A stretch of 64,000 bases of DNA from Chaenocephalus aceratus (Eukaryota > Chordata > Actinopteri > Perciformes > Channichthyidae): contig JAMFTG010000251.1 in the NCBI GenBank assembly GCA_023974075.1, positions 1-64,000 of the forward strand, read 5' to 3'. A program made the translations under genes and the position numbers. The notes beneath the pieces were generated by a model, which had not been told where the DNA came from, ran no database searches, and saw nothing but the letters and a program-made list of their open reading frames with translations. Below, piece by piece: positions 23,489-35,474 of this stretch. The first letter of the stretch is position 1, and each line of letters starts with the position of its first letter.

Positions 23489-24452
23489 AGGCCCTTTCTC
23501 ATTTCACTAATTTCCCCTCCTCGACTCCTCAAATCCTCGGTCCTCCAGTAGTGACCCGGAAATGGATTTCAGCGCACCATGTTGAAGGCATGGATGTCTA
23601 GGACATCTCGTGTACTTTCAAATTCTAGCACACTCGAGCTGGTTTCTCAAACTTACCTACCCCACCTTTAAGTAAAAGTACCAATACATTATTGTCAAAA
23701 TACTTAATTACAAGTGAAAGTCCTGCATTCAAAATCTTACTTAAGAAAAAGTACAAAAGTAGTATCAGTATAATTGATAGAATCACAAATCCTTTATTTG
23801 TCCGCAATGGGGAAAATTACATTTAACAACATCAGATAGTGCAGGTAAAGTGAGGAGAATAGACTTACATATTTAAAAAGCATTTTACTGTTGTAGACAA
23901 ACAAAGTTCTGTTTGACTTTCTGTAAAATATTTAAATAATTGGACTCTTATGTGGCTTACAGAGTTAGTCGCTAGTTTATTTTGTAGGGATGCATTTTGT
24001 TAAAAGCAGCTAAAGATGACTAATAAATGTAGTGGAGTAGAAGTTTAAAGAACAATTAATAGAAATACTCAAGTAAAGTTTCCACCTCTGGAAAGACGTT
24101 TTACAGGTCAAAGGAAAAGGACTCAAATGTACCTTATCTCTTTCAAGGTTCAGTGATCTGACTTTGATTGAAATGCCAATGGAAGGCAGAGATTTTTATA
24201 ATCTTTTAAAAAGAGATCATATATTTGATGTGTTGGGTGTTTTTTTTCTTGTTTGATAGATTTTCTTCCAATGAAATTTTACTTGGAATAAATTCAGTAA
24301 CTACACAAACACAACAAAGACTTTCCAACAGGTATACAGAAGTAATCTATTGCCATGTGTATGTATACAAATCCATATTCAGAAATACTTTTTTTTGTTT
24401 TTGTTTAAGACGGCATGTTGATAGTTAATTGAGTAACTAATAATTGTTAAAA
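23489..24452. repeat. 3' flank repeat block of P450 copy C
   Basis: 23489-23650 matches 11176-11321, and 23650-24452 matches 12736-13517. Together they show that the B and C units are direct repeats. No gene seen. Confidence 0.65.
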
Positions 24453-25865
24453 GACCCAAAGCAGAAGACAAGAGGATGCATAATCATTCCGGCTGTTCCC
24501 TTATGTTGTATCTTTACAGTATGTGTCCACCAGGTAACGCAAACATCATCTTTACAGCAAACAGTGCAAATCACAAAAAAGCAATATATGTTTCGAGTTG
24601 TCCTCGACTCAGAATGCTTCAATCAATGATAGGCTCAGTCTAAATGGACTTCCTGTTCTCAACGCGGCGTGGCGATGATCTCGAGGAGCGAGGCAGATTG
24701 CCGAAGCTGCTGAACTCTGGAGTTGAGGTTGATAGTGTCGGGGCCTCCAGTGCAGGAAAAAGTGAAATTCTGCAGCAGTGACACTAGGAAGATAAAAAGC
24801 TCCATACGAGCCAGAGACTCGCCAGCACAGGCTCTCTTCCCTGTGAAGAGATAAAACCACAAACTTCAAATGAAAATACAAATGCGGTTACGATTGTTAC
24901 TGGTCAATGAGTCAGGCAAAAAAAAAGAGCTATTGTGGACACACCACACTCACACAGAAACTACTAATATAATATTCCTCAGCATGCTAAGGGTTGATGT
25001 ATCAACTGGCGGAAATGCCGCATTTTACCTGCAGAAAAGGCATGAAAGAAGGATTTTTCTTAAAGTTGTCATTCTGGTCCAGGAAGTGCTTAGGGTTGAA
25101 GGTCCAGGGAGTCTCCCAATGCTTTTCCTCTTTCAGCACAGAGTGAAGCAAAGGAATAATCACAGTGTCCTATTAAGACATGTGAGAGACATGTTAGTGT
25201 AATAAGGATTTGTCTCTGTCATTGGATATGATATCTTGGGATGGACAATACCTTGGGGATTGTGTAACCCCTGAAAGAGATGTCATGGAGTGCGTAGTGA
25301 GGGATGCTGAATGGGACAATGTCCAAAAGCGCTGCACCTCATGGATGACTGCATCAGTAAAGGGGAGGGACTTCCTGTTCTCCATCTAGGACAACTTTGT
25401 CCAATCACAGTGTCAATCTCATGCTGCATTTCTCTGTACGGGTGCAATCAAACATTAAAGGTAAATACAGGATTATAGATGTTTGTAGAACTGGTCAAAA
25501 GGGCTGTTTTCCTGTTGGGGGACTTACCCTGTATGTCTGGGTATTTATGAACAAACTGAGGGCATATCTAATGGTTGAGCTGGTTGTTTTCCGTTCCTGC
25601 CAGGAAGAGATTCAGCACAGTCGAGACCAAGTTTTCATGGTGGAACTCTGTTGAAGGAATGTCCTTTTCCTGAGATGTTATATTGGTATAAATAATACAA
25701 AATGCACAGCAAACAGCGAATATATATTTTTCTATATTTTACTAGTACATCAGGGAAACCTTTCTTAGCATCCAAATTAATGTGAAGGGATGTTAATTGG
25801 ATACAGAGGAATTTTAAGAAATTCCAGGATCAAGTTATACTGCAGTGTGGTCTCGGGTTTCTTAA

Positions 25866-26051
25866 AGGTCCCATGTCATGGCCATTTCTACTGATCATAA
25901 TTCCATTGTTACTAGAATAGATTTACATGTTCAATTTTCCAAAATAACATTGGTTTCTCATACAGCATCTCTGTATAGTATGTGTATTCACTCTCTGTCC
26001 TACACGCCTTGTTGGGACGGGTAATAACCGGAAAAGCTTGACATGGGACCC
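25866..26051. mobile_element. Internally deleted TTAA MITE in intron 5 of copy C
   Basis: TTAA at 25862-25865, AAGGTCCCATGTCATGGCC at the left, GCTTGACATGGGACCC at the right and TTAA at 26052-26055. Only 186 bp remain of the roughly 0.9-kb element of copy B; both ends are kept. Confidence 0.75.
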
Positions 26052-26908
26052 TTAAAAAAGCAAATTGTCCAGTCCTACCTGATTGCTTCGGATGAGAAAG
26101 CTGAAAAGTCCCTCGGTGAGCTTGGGTCCATTGTCTCTTTGTGCTCTTGGATCTGCATGGACACAAACTCTTTTATCTCCTCAATCTCGGCAAAAGCAGT
26201 GTTATGGCTGCCGGGAAGATGCTCCACGATGCGGGGAAAGACGTTGTACATCTGTATCAGGGAGGCAGACAGTACACTCAAGCTTTGTTCCATAGGGGTT
26301 CATAATGTATTCAGTGTGTTGTGGCTAACGTTGCAAAATGCTGTATATTATTGTTAAGCTGCATTCACATGAAACGCAATGTGAATTTCATTAAATAATT
26401 TAAACTTTGAGCGCAGCGCTTGGAGACAATTTTGAGCGATTGCGCTAAAGCGTCAGCAGAGGCACATAGGCTCATACTGTATGTATGATGTGAATGCATC
26501 TTTACAGTATTCTCTCTGAATATTTCCACCATTACCTGTCCCAACTTCTATTTAACTTAAAAAATATAGACATGATATTAAGTAGGATTCGGGCCTCCCC
26601 TTACCTGACCCCAGGGAGTACTAGGAAATCTCAAGGTGTTTTTTAGTATCTGCAGAAGAGACAGGAACTTCTCATCTTCATATTTGAAGCGCTGGCCAAA
26701 CACCAGGCAGCAGATCACGTTGGACACGCTGAGACTCAACAAGAATGAGGGGTTAAATGGCTTGGCTGGAAGGGAAGAGGGAAACACAGTTGGACTCATC
26801 TTACAAAAGGTGGTGTTGGCAGGTCACAACATCCATTGAGAATTCATCTTACCTGCCATACAACTGTTTTTCAAATGCTAAAAACGGCTAACTTTGCTGG
26901 GGTTTGAA

Positions 26909-28431
26909 CAGGGGCGGACTGGCCATCGGGAGGTTCGGGACGAATCCCGATGGGCCGGTAGCCCGGTACCGAAGTGGTTCGGTCAGACCACGCGACGCGG
27001 CCCACTGCCCCACTCCGATCGCCCCACTTCGGTACAGGTGAAATTGTAATCAGCTTAATGCTTGGCCCATGTATACGAGTGAACGTGGATCGCTTGATTT
27101 AGTAATCGGATACGATCGGAAAAGCATTCCATGTAAACGGGGCTATTGATAGTTGTCAAACTTGTCAATCTTATGTTTTCGAAAGTAGGCTAATAGATTA
27201 ACTGAAGGGGTTGGCCCGGGAGAGATGAGTCGTCTCTTCCAATTGGAAAGAGGGCGAGGCCCGCGTCAGAGGTCCACTCATCAGCTAGCGAAATTGAGAA
27301 AGACAAGATGGAGAACAGTAAAAAAAGAAAGGTTGGGGTTGAAAAAGCCAGAATGAAAAAACGAAAATTGCTACACGAAGATGCTGCAACATTTTCGAAA
27401 ATCACAGAACTGTTTAGTAGAAGGGCTCCCGCTCCCAGTCGCAATAATAAGGAGGAGAATGAGAAGGAAAATGATGAACACAGACCCGGCATATAATGAC
27501 AACAGGTGCAGTGTGCAGGGCTGTGTTAATGTATGTTACTGTTAGCAATAGCATTAGTTGACTGAGAAAACCGTCAAGAAAAAAGTTTAGCGATGTTACG
27601 ACTAGTATAATATGCCCACGGCTGTGATTGACAACCTGGACAGCCAGTCAGAAGCTAGAATGCCAACCTAGAGAGCCAATCAGAACCTAGAACGGGCTGC
27701 AGGGCTGGCCAGACTATTATATTGTGCATACAGTTAGATGAATTAGGATAGAGTCATATGCTCATGATATCCCAAGTTAAATTATATAATATTAATATTA
27801 TAATTTTAAATAATTATATTAAATAATATTAATATTCAATAATATTAATATTTAATAATAAGAACACAGAGATGTGTGGCCAATTCACTATTGCATTCAT
27901 TTTAGTGATTGACATTACTGTGCATGATATTGTATTCCTTGAAGTTTAATACTGGACAAGTGCTCTCATAATGACTATTAGAATCATTTGTTGGTTAGAC
28001 CACATGGCATTGATTGAATATCTGAGCTGCTTGTGCATTGGCACTTCTTTTTGTTTACAGCCAGGCACAGGCAACCATTTTTGACTATACCCATTTGCTG
28101 TACTTTGTCCTTAATCCAAATTGTACACGTTGTTCACGTTACTGACTCCTACAGTCAGCCACTTTGACACACTTCACACATGACACGGACATTTTTAAGA
28201 AACCTTAACTAAAGGAAGGTTTCATTTTGCACCTTACTCCTGTTGTCCATCTCTTTTATGTTATGGCTTGACTCTGGGGAATCTAGCCATAACAGTACAG
28301 TATATGAGCATAGTAGATGTATCATGTATCTGTAGGCTACAAGGGTGGCCCGCATGCGTGCGCGGCGGCCCGGTGTGTGGGCCGGTGCGTCTGAATGTCC
28401 CGGGCTGAATTTGTGTCCCAGTCCGCCCCTG
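26909..28431 (+). mobile_element. Non-autonomous hAT element in intron 3 of copy C
   Basis: Terminal inverted repeats CAGGGGCGGACTGG at both ends, flanked by the 8-bp duplication GGTTTGAA (26901-26908 and 28432-28439). Inside, 27308-27496 encodes a 62-residue basic N-terminus (MENSKKRKVG, then ATFSKITELFSR). It resembles the N-terminus of the transposase at 49.0-50.8 kb, so the element is probably an internally deleted ZMYM1-like hAT. Intron 3 of copy B has the empty site. Confidence 0.9.
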
Positions 28432-28880
28432 GGTTTGAACATGTTTAAGCTCACTTTGGATGTGTTAGAAGAACCATGGTTAGAACCAGCGGTTTTTTTA
28501 ATTGAAATACCATATTAAAAAAGGTGGTATCTGTTAATGTCACAACACTGTAAGAAGTCAATCAATAGTATGCTAACTAATACAAAGTCAAACCGTATCA
28601 ATTTCATTAAGAACTAATGGTAAAATTATATTTTGTAAATTCCGCTTGTTTATAATAATCACCGTTCCTTCAGCAGGATACTGTAGTGATTCAAAGTGTG
28701 ATTTCAGCAAACGAGTGCTTTTGTTTTGAAATCACTTCCGTGAGTTTCGCCCCGCCCCAAAAAAGCAAAAACGCCTCTCTTCCGTTTACTAACTTTACTT
28801 GAAAAACAAATGGACGGTAGATACTAGATACACGGATTGAAGTCCAACTGCCATTCAACCTTGCGTGGGTTTTAGTTGAG

Positions 28881-29988
28881 CAGTGGCGAGCCTCTGTGAG
28901 GGCCTAAGATATTCTAAAAAATAATATTTGAAAACATTAAAAAACGTTTTTTTTAAATATTTTGTTGTTGTTACATTTTTCATTAGTTTTACAATTAAAT
29001 AACTTGAATTAATTGTATTTCAAATAATATTTCCAAAGAAATAAATCCTTCGAATCTGCCTGTTCAGTTTCTGTTGGAATGTGAAGGGTTAAATGCTGTC
29101 TCTGCGAGTTACTGTGAAGACGGGAAGGCTTGTTGGTCCCTCTCTACATTCACACAGGGCCCGCTATAGTAACTCAACGAGAGAGTAATGTCAAATGACA
29201 GTACAATTGACCAATCATATCTTCCCTCTAAATGGGCGGGCTTTATTTTTGCTGACTTTATCACAAGTTCCGCCCGCTGTGAGGTCTATGCAAGTGGTGC
29301 ACTGACGCGTCCTAAAACACGGAAGTAAGCTGCGCTCGGATTTCCTCGACAGAAAGCAATGGGATTTCTCCATAGGATTTTGGAATATAGCTCGAAATAA
29401 GGTCTGTGGAAAACAAACCTGTTAGATAAATGCACGTTTTGTTCAGCAGGATAATATCTACATGTCTACCCTACTTTTATTATTTTCGAATCATAAATCT
29501 AAACGATAGTTTTATGAATTTAATTAGCATAAGTTCGTTCATGATGACTCACTTCAGTGATAGTGATGACATCGTTGCGAAATTATTAACCGAGTCATTT
29601 TCAAGATTGAGTTACAATGATAAACTGGAGTGGCAAAGGATCAGCTGAATGACCCCGCCATCAAGTGCTTCATCCAAAGGACAGGAGGATGGACTTTGTG
29701 TTTAAGTGATTTGATCATCAAAGGTAAGCCTAAGTCATTTTCAATGAGGGCCGCCGTGCAGACTTAATTCATTTGTAATTGTTACTTGGCTGTGGGCGCC
29801 CTGTCATGATAGGTCTCAGTGTTTATATAAATGGTGTTGTTCTGTGTGGTAGAGGGTCGCTGTCATTGATGCGTTTTGCACCCCAGGCCATTTTTTGATA
29901 TTCCGCTGAAGTATACGCTGTGACGTAATATCTCTTCTTTTTTTTCTCGAGGGAAGGGCCTAGGTATAAAAGTCACGGCTCGCCACTG
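28881..29988 (+). mobile_element. Second hAT element in intron 3 of copy C
   Basis: Ends CAGTGGCGAGCC and GGCTCGCCACTG, flanked by the 8-bp duplication TAGTTGAG (28873-28880 and 29989-29996). The interior has a coding remnant at about 29541-29648 (DDIVAKLL then LSYNDKLEWQR), like the N-terminus of ZMYM1-type hAT proteins. About 29305-29510 it carries the promoter-like block also found in the 31.6-38.0 kb element. Confidence 0.88.
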
Positions 29989-31147
29989 TAGTTGAGGATA
30001 TCAATATCCACCTAACTCTTGCTAGCTTAAGCCTTAATTTAGGTCATTACCTGTTAATGATCAACTTATCATTTTAAAATAATCAGTTTGTGGCTTGCCA
30101 ATTGTTCAGATTTAAATAAAGCTTAAAATGCTTAATTTGCTTTCTTAGTCAATCAAGGCTTTAAATGAAGGTTCACTGTTTAAGCCGATTGTGTAACATA
30201 GTCTGTGTTTACTCTGAACCAACCGCCATCAAAAAGAAATAAGGCTTAAAGAGTGCAGCTCAAGCAAGAGAGATGCAAACATCCGAGCAATGCTTCCAGT
30301 CTCCCACAACAGCTGAAAACACACCTTTGAACGTTTTTAAGCGATCCCTCAAATGTTGGCTCTCTTCTTGGATCCACTGTTCCATGCCTTTGCGTCCCAT
30401 CCCAAAGTCTCGTAAGGTTGTCAGTGTGAAACGTCGAAGTTGGCGCCAGCGTTCCCCGTTACTGATCCCCAAACCTGACAAAAGGAAATGGTTGTTTTGT
30501 GACGATCTGAGGTCTTATAGATACATGTAATCACAGAGACATGCAGACCTAAAACCATTAGGAAATCACTTGTCCCTTGACAAAGAAACATTATTTGAAG
30601 TGCTTTTGTTACCGTAGCCATTGGTCGCTCTCATCAGAAACGGCCGTGGAGCTCTACCAGTGAAGTCATCTGCATGGTCCACCAGAGCCTCTTTCACGGC
30701 ATCGTATCCTAACAGAACAACCGTCCGCTGCCAGCCCAGCTACACTGTTATCACAGGCCGTAGGTTTCACTGAACTAGAAAACACATTGGGGCAATTAAA
30801 GGCTGCAAATTAACTTTCTTTTTTAATGCAAATGTTACCTTGTGATAAAAAATCTGTTTGACGTCATCTCTCATTATTCTTGTCCGATTACATTTAGTCT
30901 TACCTTGAGAAAGCTTTTAAAAGGTGCATTTTTGTCAAGCTGTGGCAGGTTTCCTACTAGAGGAAGCGCATAGGGTCCTGGAGGCAGGCGATACTTTCTT
31001 CTTTTTGACACTGAACAGCCACAACAGAGCTACGATCAGCCTGCCAAGATCACTGTTGTTGAAAAGTCCATAATGCTCTTAACACTTCGTCCTCTTGAAT
31101 CTCTGCTGCTCAACAGATCTCTAAATGCTAGAATCCTTTCATTGGAG

Positions 31148-31160
31148 CTTATATTTAAAT
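31148..31160 (-). promoter_or_regulatory. TATA-like box of P450 copy C
   Basis: Same ATTTAAATATAAG sequence and spacing as upstream of copy B. Confidence 0.4.
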
Positions 31161-32344
31161 GGGTGTGTATCTTTTACAGCATGTTGGCAGGAGCGCTGCA
31201 TTAGGACACAGGTCAGCCATGTGACACTCCTTGCTAATTTCCTACCTTAACTCCACAAACAAACTAAACAAGTTTTACAAATCCCAAGGCCGTCCCTCCC
31301 TACAGGCCGATCATGCAGGCTGCATTGTTGTTCATTTTGTAATGAGTGGGGTTGGGGGGGATGAGTAACATTTAACTCAACATTCCTGTTTTCGTTCTTC
31401 AATGAAACAAATAATTGTTCAATAAATAATAAAAAACTTGTTCCGTTCTACTTCATTTTTTAAAATCTGTTGAAATGTCATGTTTTGTGTTTAATTTTGC
31501 ATCGAATATTTCCAAAATTCCCCAGCTTAACTTCCCATGGAAACTTTCCGGAAATGTTCCGCCCCTTTGCAACCCGAGAACCGCAGTGACGCGTCGTAAA
31601 ACCCGGAAGTAAGTTAGCATTTTTAGCACTTCCGGTTCCTTCGTCAAAAAGCAATGCATTTTCTCCATAGGGTTTTGGAAAATAGCTCTAAATAAGGTCT
31701 GTGGTTGACACAAATCTAAGAGATAAATCACGTTTTGTTCTACGACATTAAATACATCAGCAGTGAACCCACTGGTGATTTTTGAAGAGTTTACGTGTCT
31801 GAAAAACGATGGTTGTTACCGAGTGGCTGAATAGGACTACATAAATTGTCGAGGCCGTTGTACGTCATTACGCCTAACACGTAAACACTCCCGCTAAGTT
31901 TGTTTTCCCCTGTGTTCTGCTTGAAAGCAAGTACCTGCCTATCTTTAGTATCTGTATATCTATATCTGACCATTAGAATCTGTATTTTTGAAATTGTCGT
32001 TTTTAACACCGTAGTTTTACAAATTATTGAATAATTAATTACCAGTGTTTTCCAATTTTACTCGGCAGTTCGTTTCGTTAGCTAACGTTAGCTAACGTTA
32101 GCTAAAGCTAGCGCTACTAGTTGGCTACGCAATGGTTTGTTGCTTTGCTCCGGGTTGCAGCCACAGGTCTTTGCATGAAACGTGCTCGTTCTATCGTTTC
32201 CCGGCCAATGTTTTCCAAAGGAGAGTCTGGATTCGTGCCATGAGGTAAGCTGACGTTACATTTTTGTCCATGTCACGGTGAAATGTAAATGATGGGTAGT
32301 GACTGTATCGCCGTTTTAGAGATGGCGCTGCTGAAAAGACCGCA

Positions 32345-32735
32345 ACATAAGTAAATAATAATAATAATAATAGATTTAATTTGTTAGCGCTTTTACAGGT
32401 GCTCAAAGACGCTTTACAGATATAGTGAAGAGAAAATAAAAGAAAGGAACAACAAATAAATATATAGTTAAAGTCAAATAATACAAAAACAATCACACAT
32501 TAAAAGCCAGATTGAAGAGGTGAGTTTTTTTAAGGTGGTGAGGTCAGTTCAGTCTCTGATGGGTTGGGGGAGTGAGTTCCAGAGGGAGGGGGCAGCGACG
32601 GAGAAGGCTCTGTCCCCCCAGGTCCGGTGATTGGTGCGGGTGGGGATGGAAAGGAGGTTGGCTTCTGATGAGCGGAGGCAGCGGGAAGGGGTGTGGTGGT
32701 GCAGCAGGTCTGTGAGGTAGGGGGTAGGTATTCAT
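32345..32735 (-). mobile_element. LINE 3' fragment with WNSLP-type tail
   Basis: On the minus strand the sequence reads through GDRAFSVAAPSLWNSLPQ, the typical C-terminal end of L2/CR1-like ORF2 proteins, and ends in a TTATTATTATTATT tail (at 32349-32371 on plus). It is a different LINE family from the 13.5-kb copy. Confidence 0.7.
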
Positions 32736-33239
32736 TAAAGATAATGAATACATCCTATTAAAACCTGTGTGGCTTATACGAGAAGTCTAATTAGTACTCA
32801 GCATAACGTTTCACCATGTAACTAAAGATTGTAGTCAGGGAAATCAGTTTGACATATTGAACTAATAACAAATCACCTCAGGCTGGCAGAGAACTCTCTG
32901 CTCCATAGCTTCTCTTGGACGTAAAATCACATGTACATTTTACATTTATATTCAATTTAATATTCCATCCCTCACATACTTTTGTTATATAATAACTTAT
33001 ATTTTGTTTTTCTTGTTATGCTGCTGCAACACAAACATTTCTCAAATTGAGATCAATACAGTAATATCTTAATTAATTAAGAAATATAACTATTATAATC
33101 AGTGTAGCAGCTGACACCCATTTTCAATATGGATTAATCTACCATTTATTTCTTTAGTTCAATTTTCATCTATAAAAATGTCAAAATAGTGAAAATGTTC
33201 ACGAGACAAAGTGCAAGGTTATATCTTTAGATGTTTTGT

Positions 33240-34320
33240 TTTAGCCTATGCACCATAGGGCCCAGGCCCACCCAGTTTACTCATTGGCCCACCCTGAGAA
33301 AGCTTCAGTGTCATTTAAATTTTTTTTTTTTTTTTTTAAATTATTTTATTATTATTATAAAAAAATGTATTCACCCATTGAGAATATCCAAGCATTCAAA
33401 GTGAAATTCAAGTGAACAAATATCGAGTTTAATTAATGTTGTATGTGCTTTGTCCTCTGAACCGAACTCATTTACGCTAAAAACTGATTGTTGGTTCCGG
33501 CGCGCGCCATAATAACGTGAGAGAGGCAGAGAGCTGCCTGCAAAATAAATGATGGCTCAAAGTTCACTAATGCACTTTGGTTTTAAAAAAAAAAGCCAGA
33601 CTCCAAGAAGAGCCCGACTGCCCTCATCTAGCAGCGATCTATACGATCATTTTCTGATAACGATGAAATAGCCCCGCCTCCCTCTCCCCACGTCTCCCTC
33701 TCCCCACCTCTCCTTGCTGGGCTGTCAGAAGAAAAAAAATGTTAACGGAAACTCTGCCGCACGGTTCCCTCGTCCCTTGGAAGAGGCGGAGAAGTGGGTG
33801 TTTTTCATCTGCTGGTGGACAGTCCGGAGAGATATACACAGGGTTGGGTTGTAACGGAATACATGTAACGGCTTTACGCTGTTAAAGTTTTAAAAGTTAT
33901 TACATCGTTTCAGATAATAATAATACATAATAATGGTAATTCATTCTATTTAGGGGCGCCTTTCAAAGCACCCAAGGACACCTTACAATTCATAACATAT
34001 TCTAAGGAAAGGTTTTAAGACAGTACAAATAATGCGGTTGGGTGATGTTTTTTATGTGGGGTGCAGATGAGAGAGCTGTCCAGAATGACACCAAGATGTT
34101 GTGTTTGTGCTCTTGATAAGCCATTAAAACGGTAACATACGTGTCTCCTGTTCACCAAAACATATCTGTTATGGAAAAAGAAAGTATTCTAAAAGTAATC
34201 TGCCACCGGTACCGGCGGGGATTGTTGTTAGCTTCTGATGCGCAGAAGAAAAATCTGGCCCACCCTATTTTTTACAGGCCCACCCTAAAGTACATTTCTG
34301 CCTACGCAACTGCTATGTAC
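33240..34320. mobile_element. Element bounded by GGCCCACCCT repeats
   Basis: GGCCCAGGCCCACCCAGTTTA and GGCCCACCCTGAG lie at the left (about 33258-33299). GGCCCACCCTATTTTTTACA and GGCCCACCCTAAAGTACAT lie at the right (about 34257-34295). The interior is AT-rich with no clear open frame; a 66-codon minus-strand frame at 33639-33839 has no domain. Probably a non-autonomous element in the THAP intron. Exact ends not resolved. Confidence 0.4.
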
Positions 34321-34774
34321 TGTATGTCTTAATGCTCTTATATGTGACGGTGTGACTTCCATGAAACTAATATTTTATATATTCCCAACAGACGAGCTGA
34401 CAGGAAGCCTAACACTCTAACAACCACAACATTGCAAAGGTGAGTAAATGTAAATTAAAAACGATTGACAATTTTTTAATTTCTTCTTCTTTCTTGCAGT
34501 GAGGTGAAGCTGACCTTGCACTTGGTGCCAGTGAGGATGCTCCTCACGCAGGCTGAATGTTTCTCCCTCCTTACTGACACAGAAGCCCTTGATTTGCAAT
34601 GCTTCACTAATTGTCATTTCCCTGGCTCTGTAGGGACACTTTACCTCCAGCACAGCGGAAGACCCTACCAGACCATCTGGAGATGCACTCCTATTGGGAG
34701 AGCCACAAACCTGACTCATGAACCTGCATCTGGGTTGCAGTGGTGAATGCCCTGACGCCCTCACATTCATATAG

Positions 34775-35474
34775 GCGCATTCACACCGCAGTACTTTTCC
34801 CACAAAGGTTCATGAGAACTTAGTTCATGAGAACTCTTTTGTCGCGTTCACACCAAAAAGAGCCGGTACTAAAATTAGTTCATGAGAACCTTTTTACCCC
34901 CACGAAAGTCCCTGCTAGAGAGCAGGGACTTTTGTGCGGCTCTTTTGTGAGAAAAGAGCTATATTTCTGATTGGCTGGGCGGATTGCAAACCATGCCCCG
35001 TAAAACTCCCAAAAAGTTTTGTGAAGCCGCCATTTTATTATTCTCGCATTAGCATTATTAGCATTAGCATTAGCTCAGCGCAGAAACGCAGAGAGACTAA
35101 CTTATGGCAACACAAAATAAAACATGGGAGCGGTGGAGATGAGGAGGTGTCGGCGTTCTGGCGATTTACTCGGAAGGCTTCAGTAGAAGCTGCTGGGACT
35201 CCCAGCAGCTTCTACTGAAGCCAGTCCCCAACTCCGGGGACTTCCGGCCGGGGACTTCGGGTGGCAGTATACGCCGTGAAGTGGTTTGCGGCCTGCCAGT
35301 AAACCCAAAGCAGAAGAAGAAGAAGTGACGTCAGCGGCTTCATTTGCCTAATCCTCCCTCAGGGACTTATTCCGGTGTGAACGCGATCTGTACTTAGTTC
35401 ATGAGAACTAAAGAGTTCTCATGAACTAAGTTCTCATGAACCTTTGTGGGAAAAGTACTGCGGTGTGAATGCGC
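34775..35474. mobile_element. 700-bp MITE with long inverted ends, inserted in the YqaJ coding region
   Basis: The left end GCGCATTCACACCGCAGTAC is matched by its reverse complement at the right, and the match runs about 65 bp (GGTTCATGAGAACTTAG, then TTCATGAGAACTCTTT). At about 35177-35220 there is a further perfect hairpin of about 20-bp arms (GCTTCAGTAGAAGCTGCTGG and complement). Reading frames of the YqaJ gene stop at both borders and fit together across it. Confidence 0.85.

Larger units (their letters stand above)
24659..31071 (-). pseudogene. Cytochrome P450 family 2, copy C (nine exon positions, many indels)
   Basis: Exons in transcription order: 30904-31071, 30613-30769, 30325-30474, 26605-26765, 26079-26251, 25528-25669, 25252-25433, 25029-25169, 24659-24840. 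Exons 3 (150 bp) and 4 (161 bp) are intact. Exon 1 is 168 bp (three separate indels). Exon 2 lacks one base and reaches a TGA within six codons. Exon 5 lacks 4 bp near 26102. Exon 6 has +1 and -1, exon 7 three single-base losses, exon 8 one loss, and exon 9 +1 and -1. All splice sites remain recognisable. Intron 3 is expanded by two hAT elements. On the sequence as given it cannot encode a P450; the 4-bp loss in exon 5 is harder to explain as a homopolymer error than the rest. Confidence 0.75.
32132..34439 (+). pseudogene. THAP zinc-finger protein, N-terminal exons
   Basis: Exon 32132-32244 starts MVCCFAPGC and continues through CSFYRFP to RRVWIRAMR. This is the THAP pattern: paired cysteines, the RFP turn and a WI-A-R motif; a DNA-binding C2CH zinc finger. 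A consensus donor (AG/GTAAGC) follows. Exon 34392-34439 has acceptor CCCAACAG and donor AAAG/GTGAGT and joins in phase (16 codons, RADRKPNTLTTTTLQ). The expected C-S-x-H-F part of THAP would be in a third exon that I cannot find; beyond this point is the antisense YqaJ gene. THAP domains are typical of P-element-like and Kolobok transposases and of host THAP genes. Here the flanking repeats favour a transposon origin. Confidence 0.6.

Noticed and set aside
34504..34746. Plus-strand 80-codon frame, possible third THAP exon after an acceptor-like TTCTTGCAG
   Set aside because: It is antisense to the YqaJ domain (SPDGLVG, LEVKCPY), which is the meaningful strand, and has no C-S-x-H-F continuation of a THAP finger.
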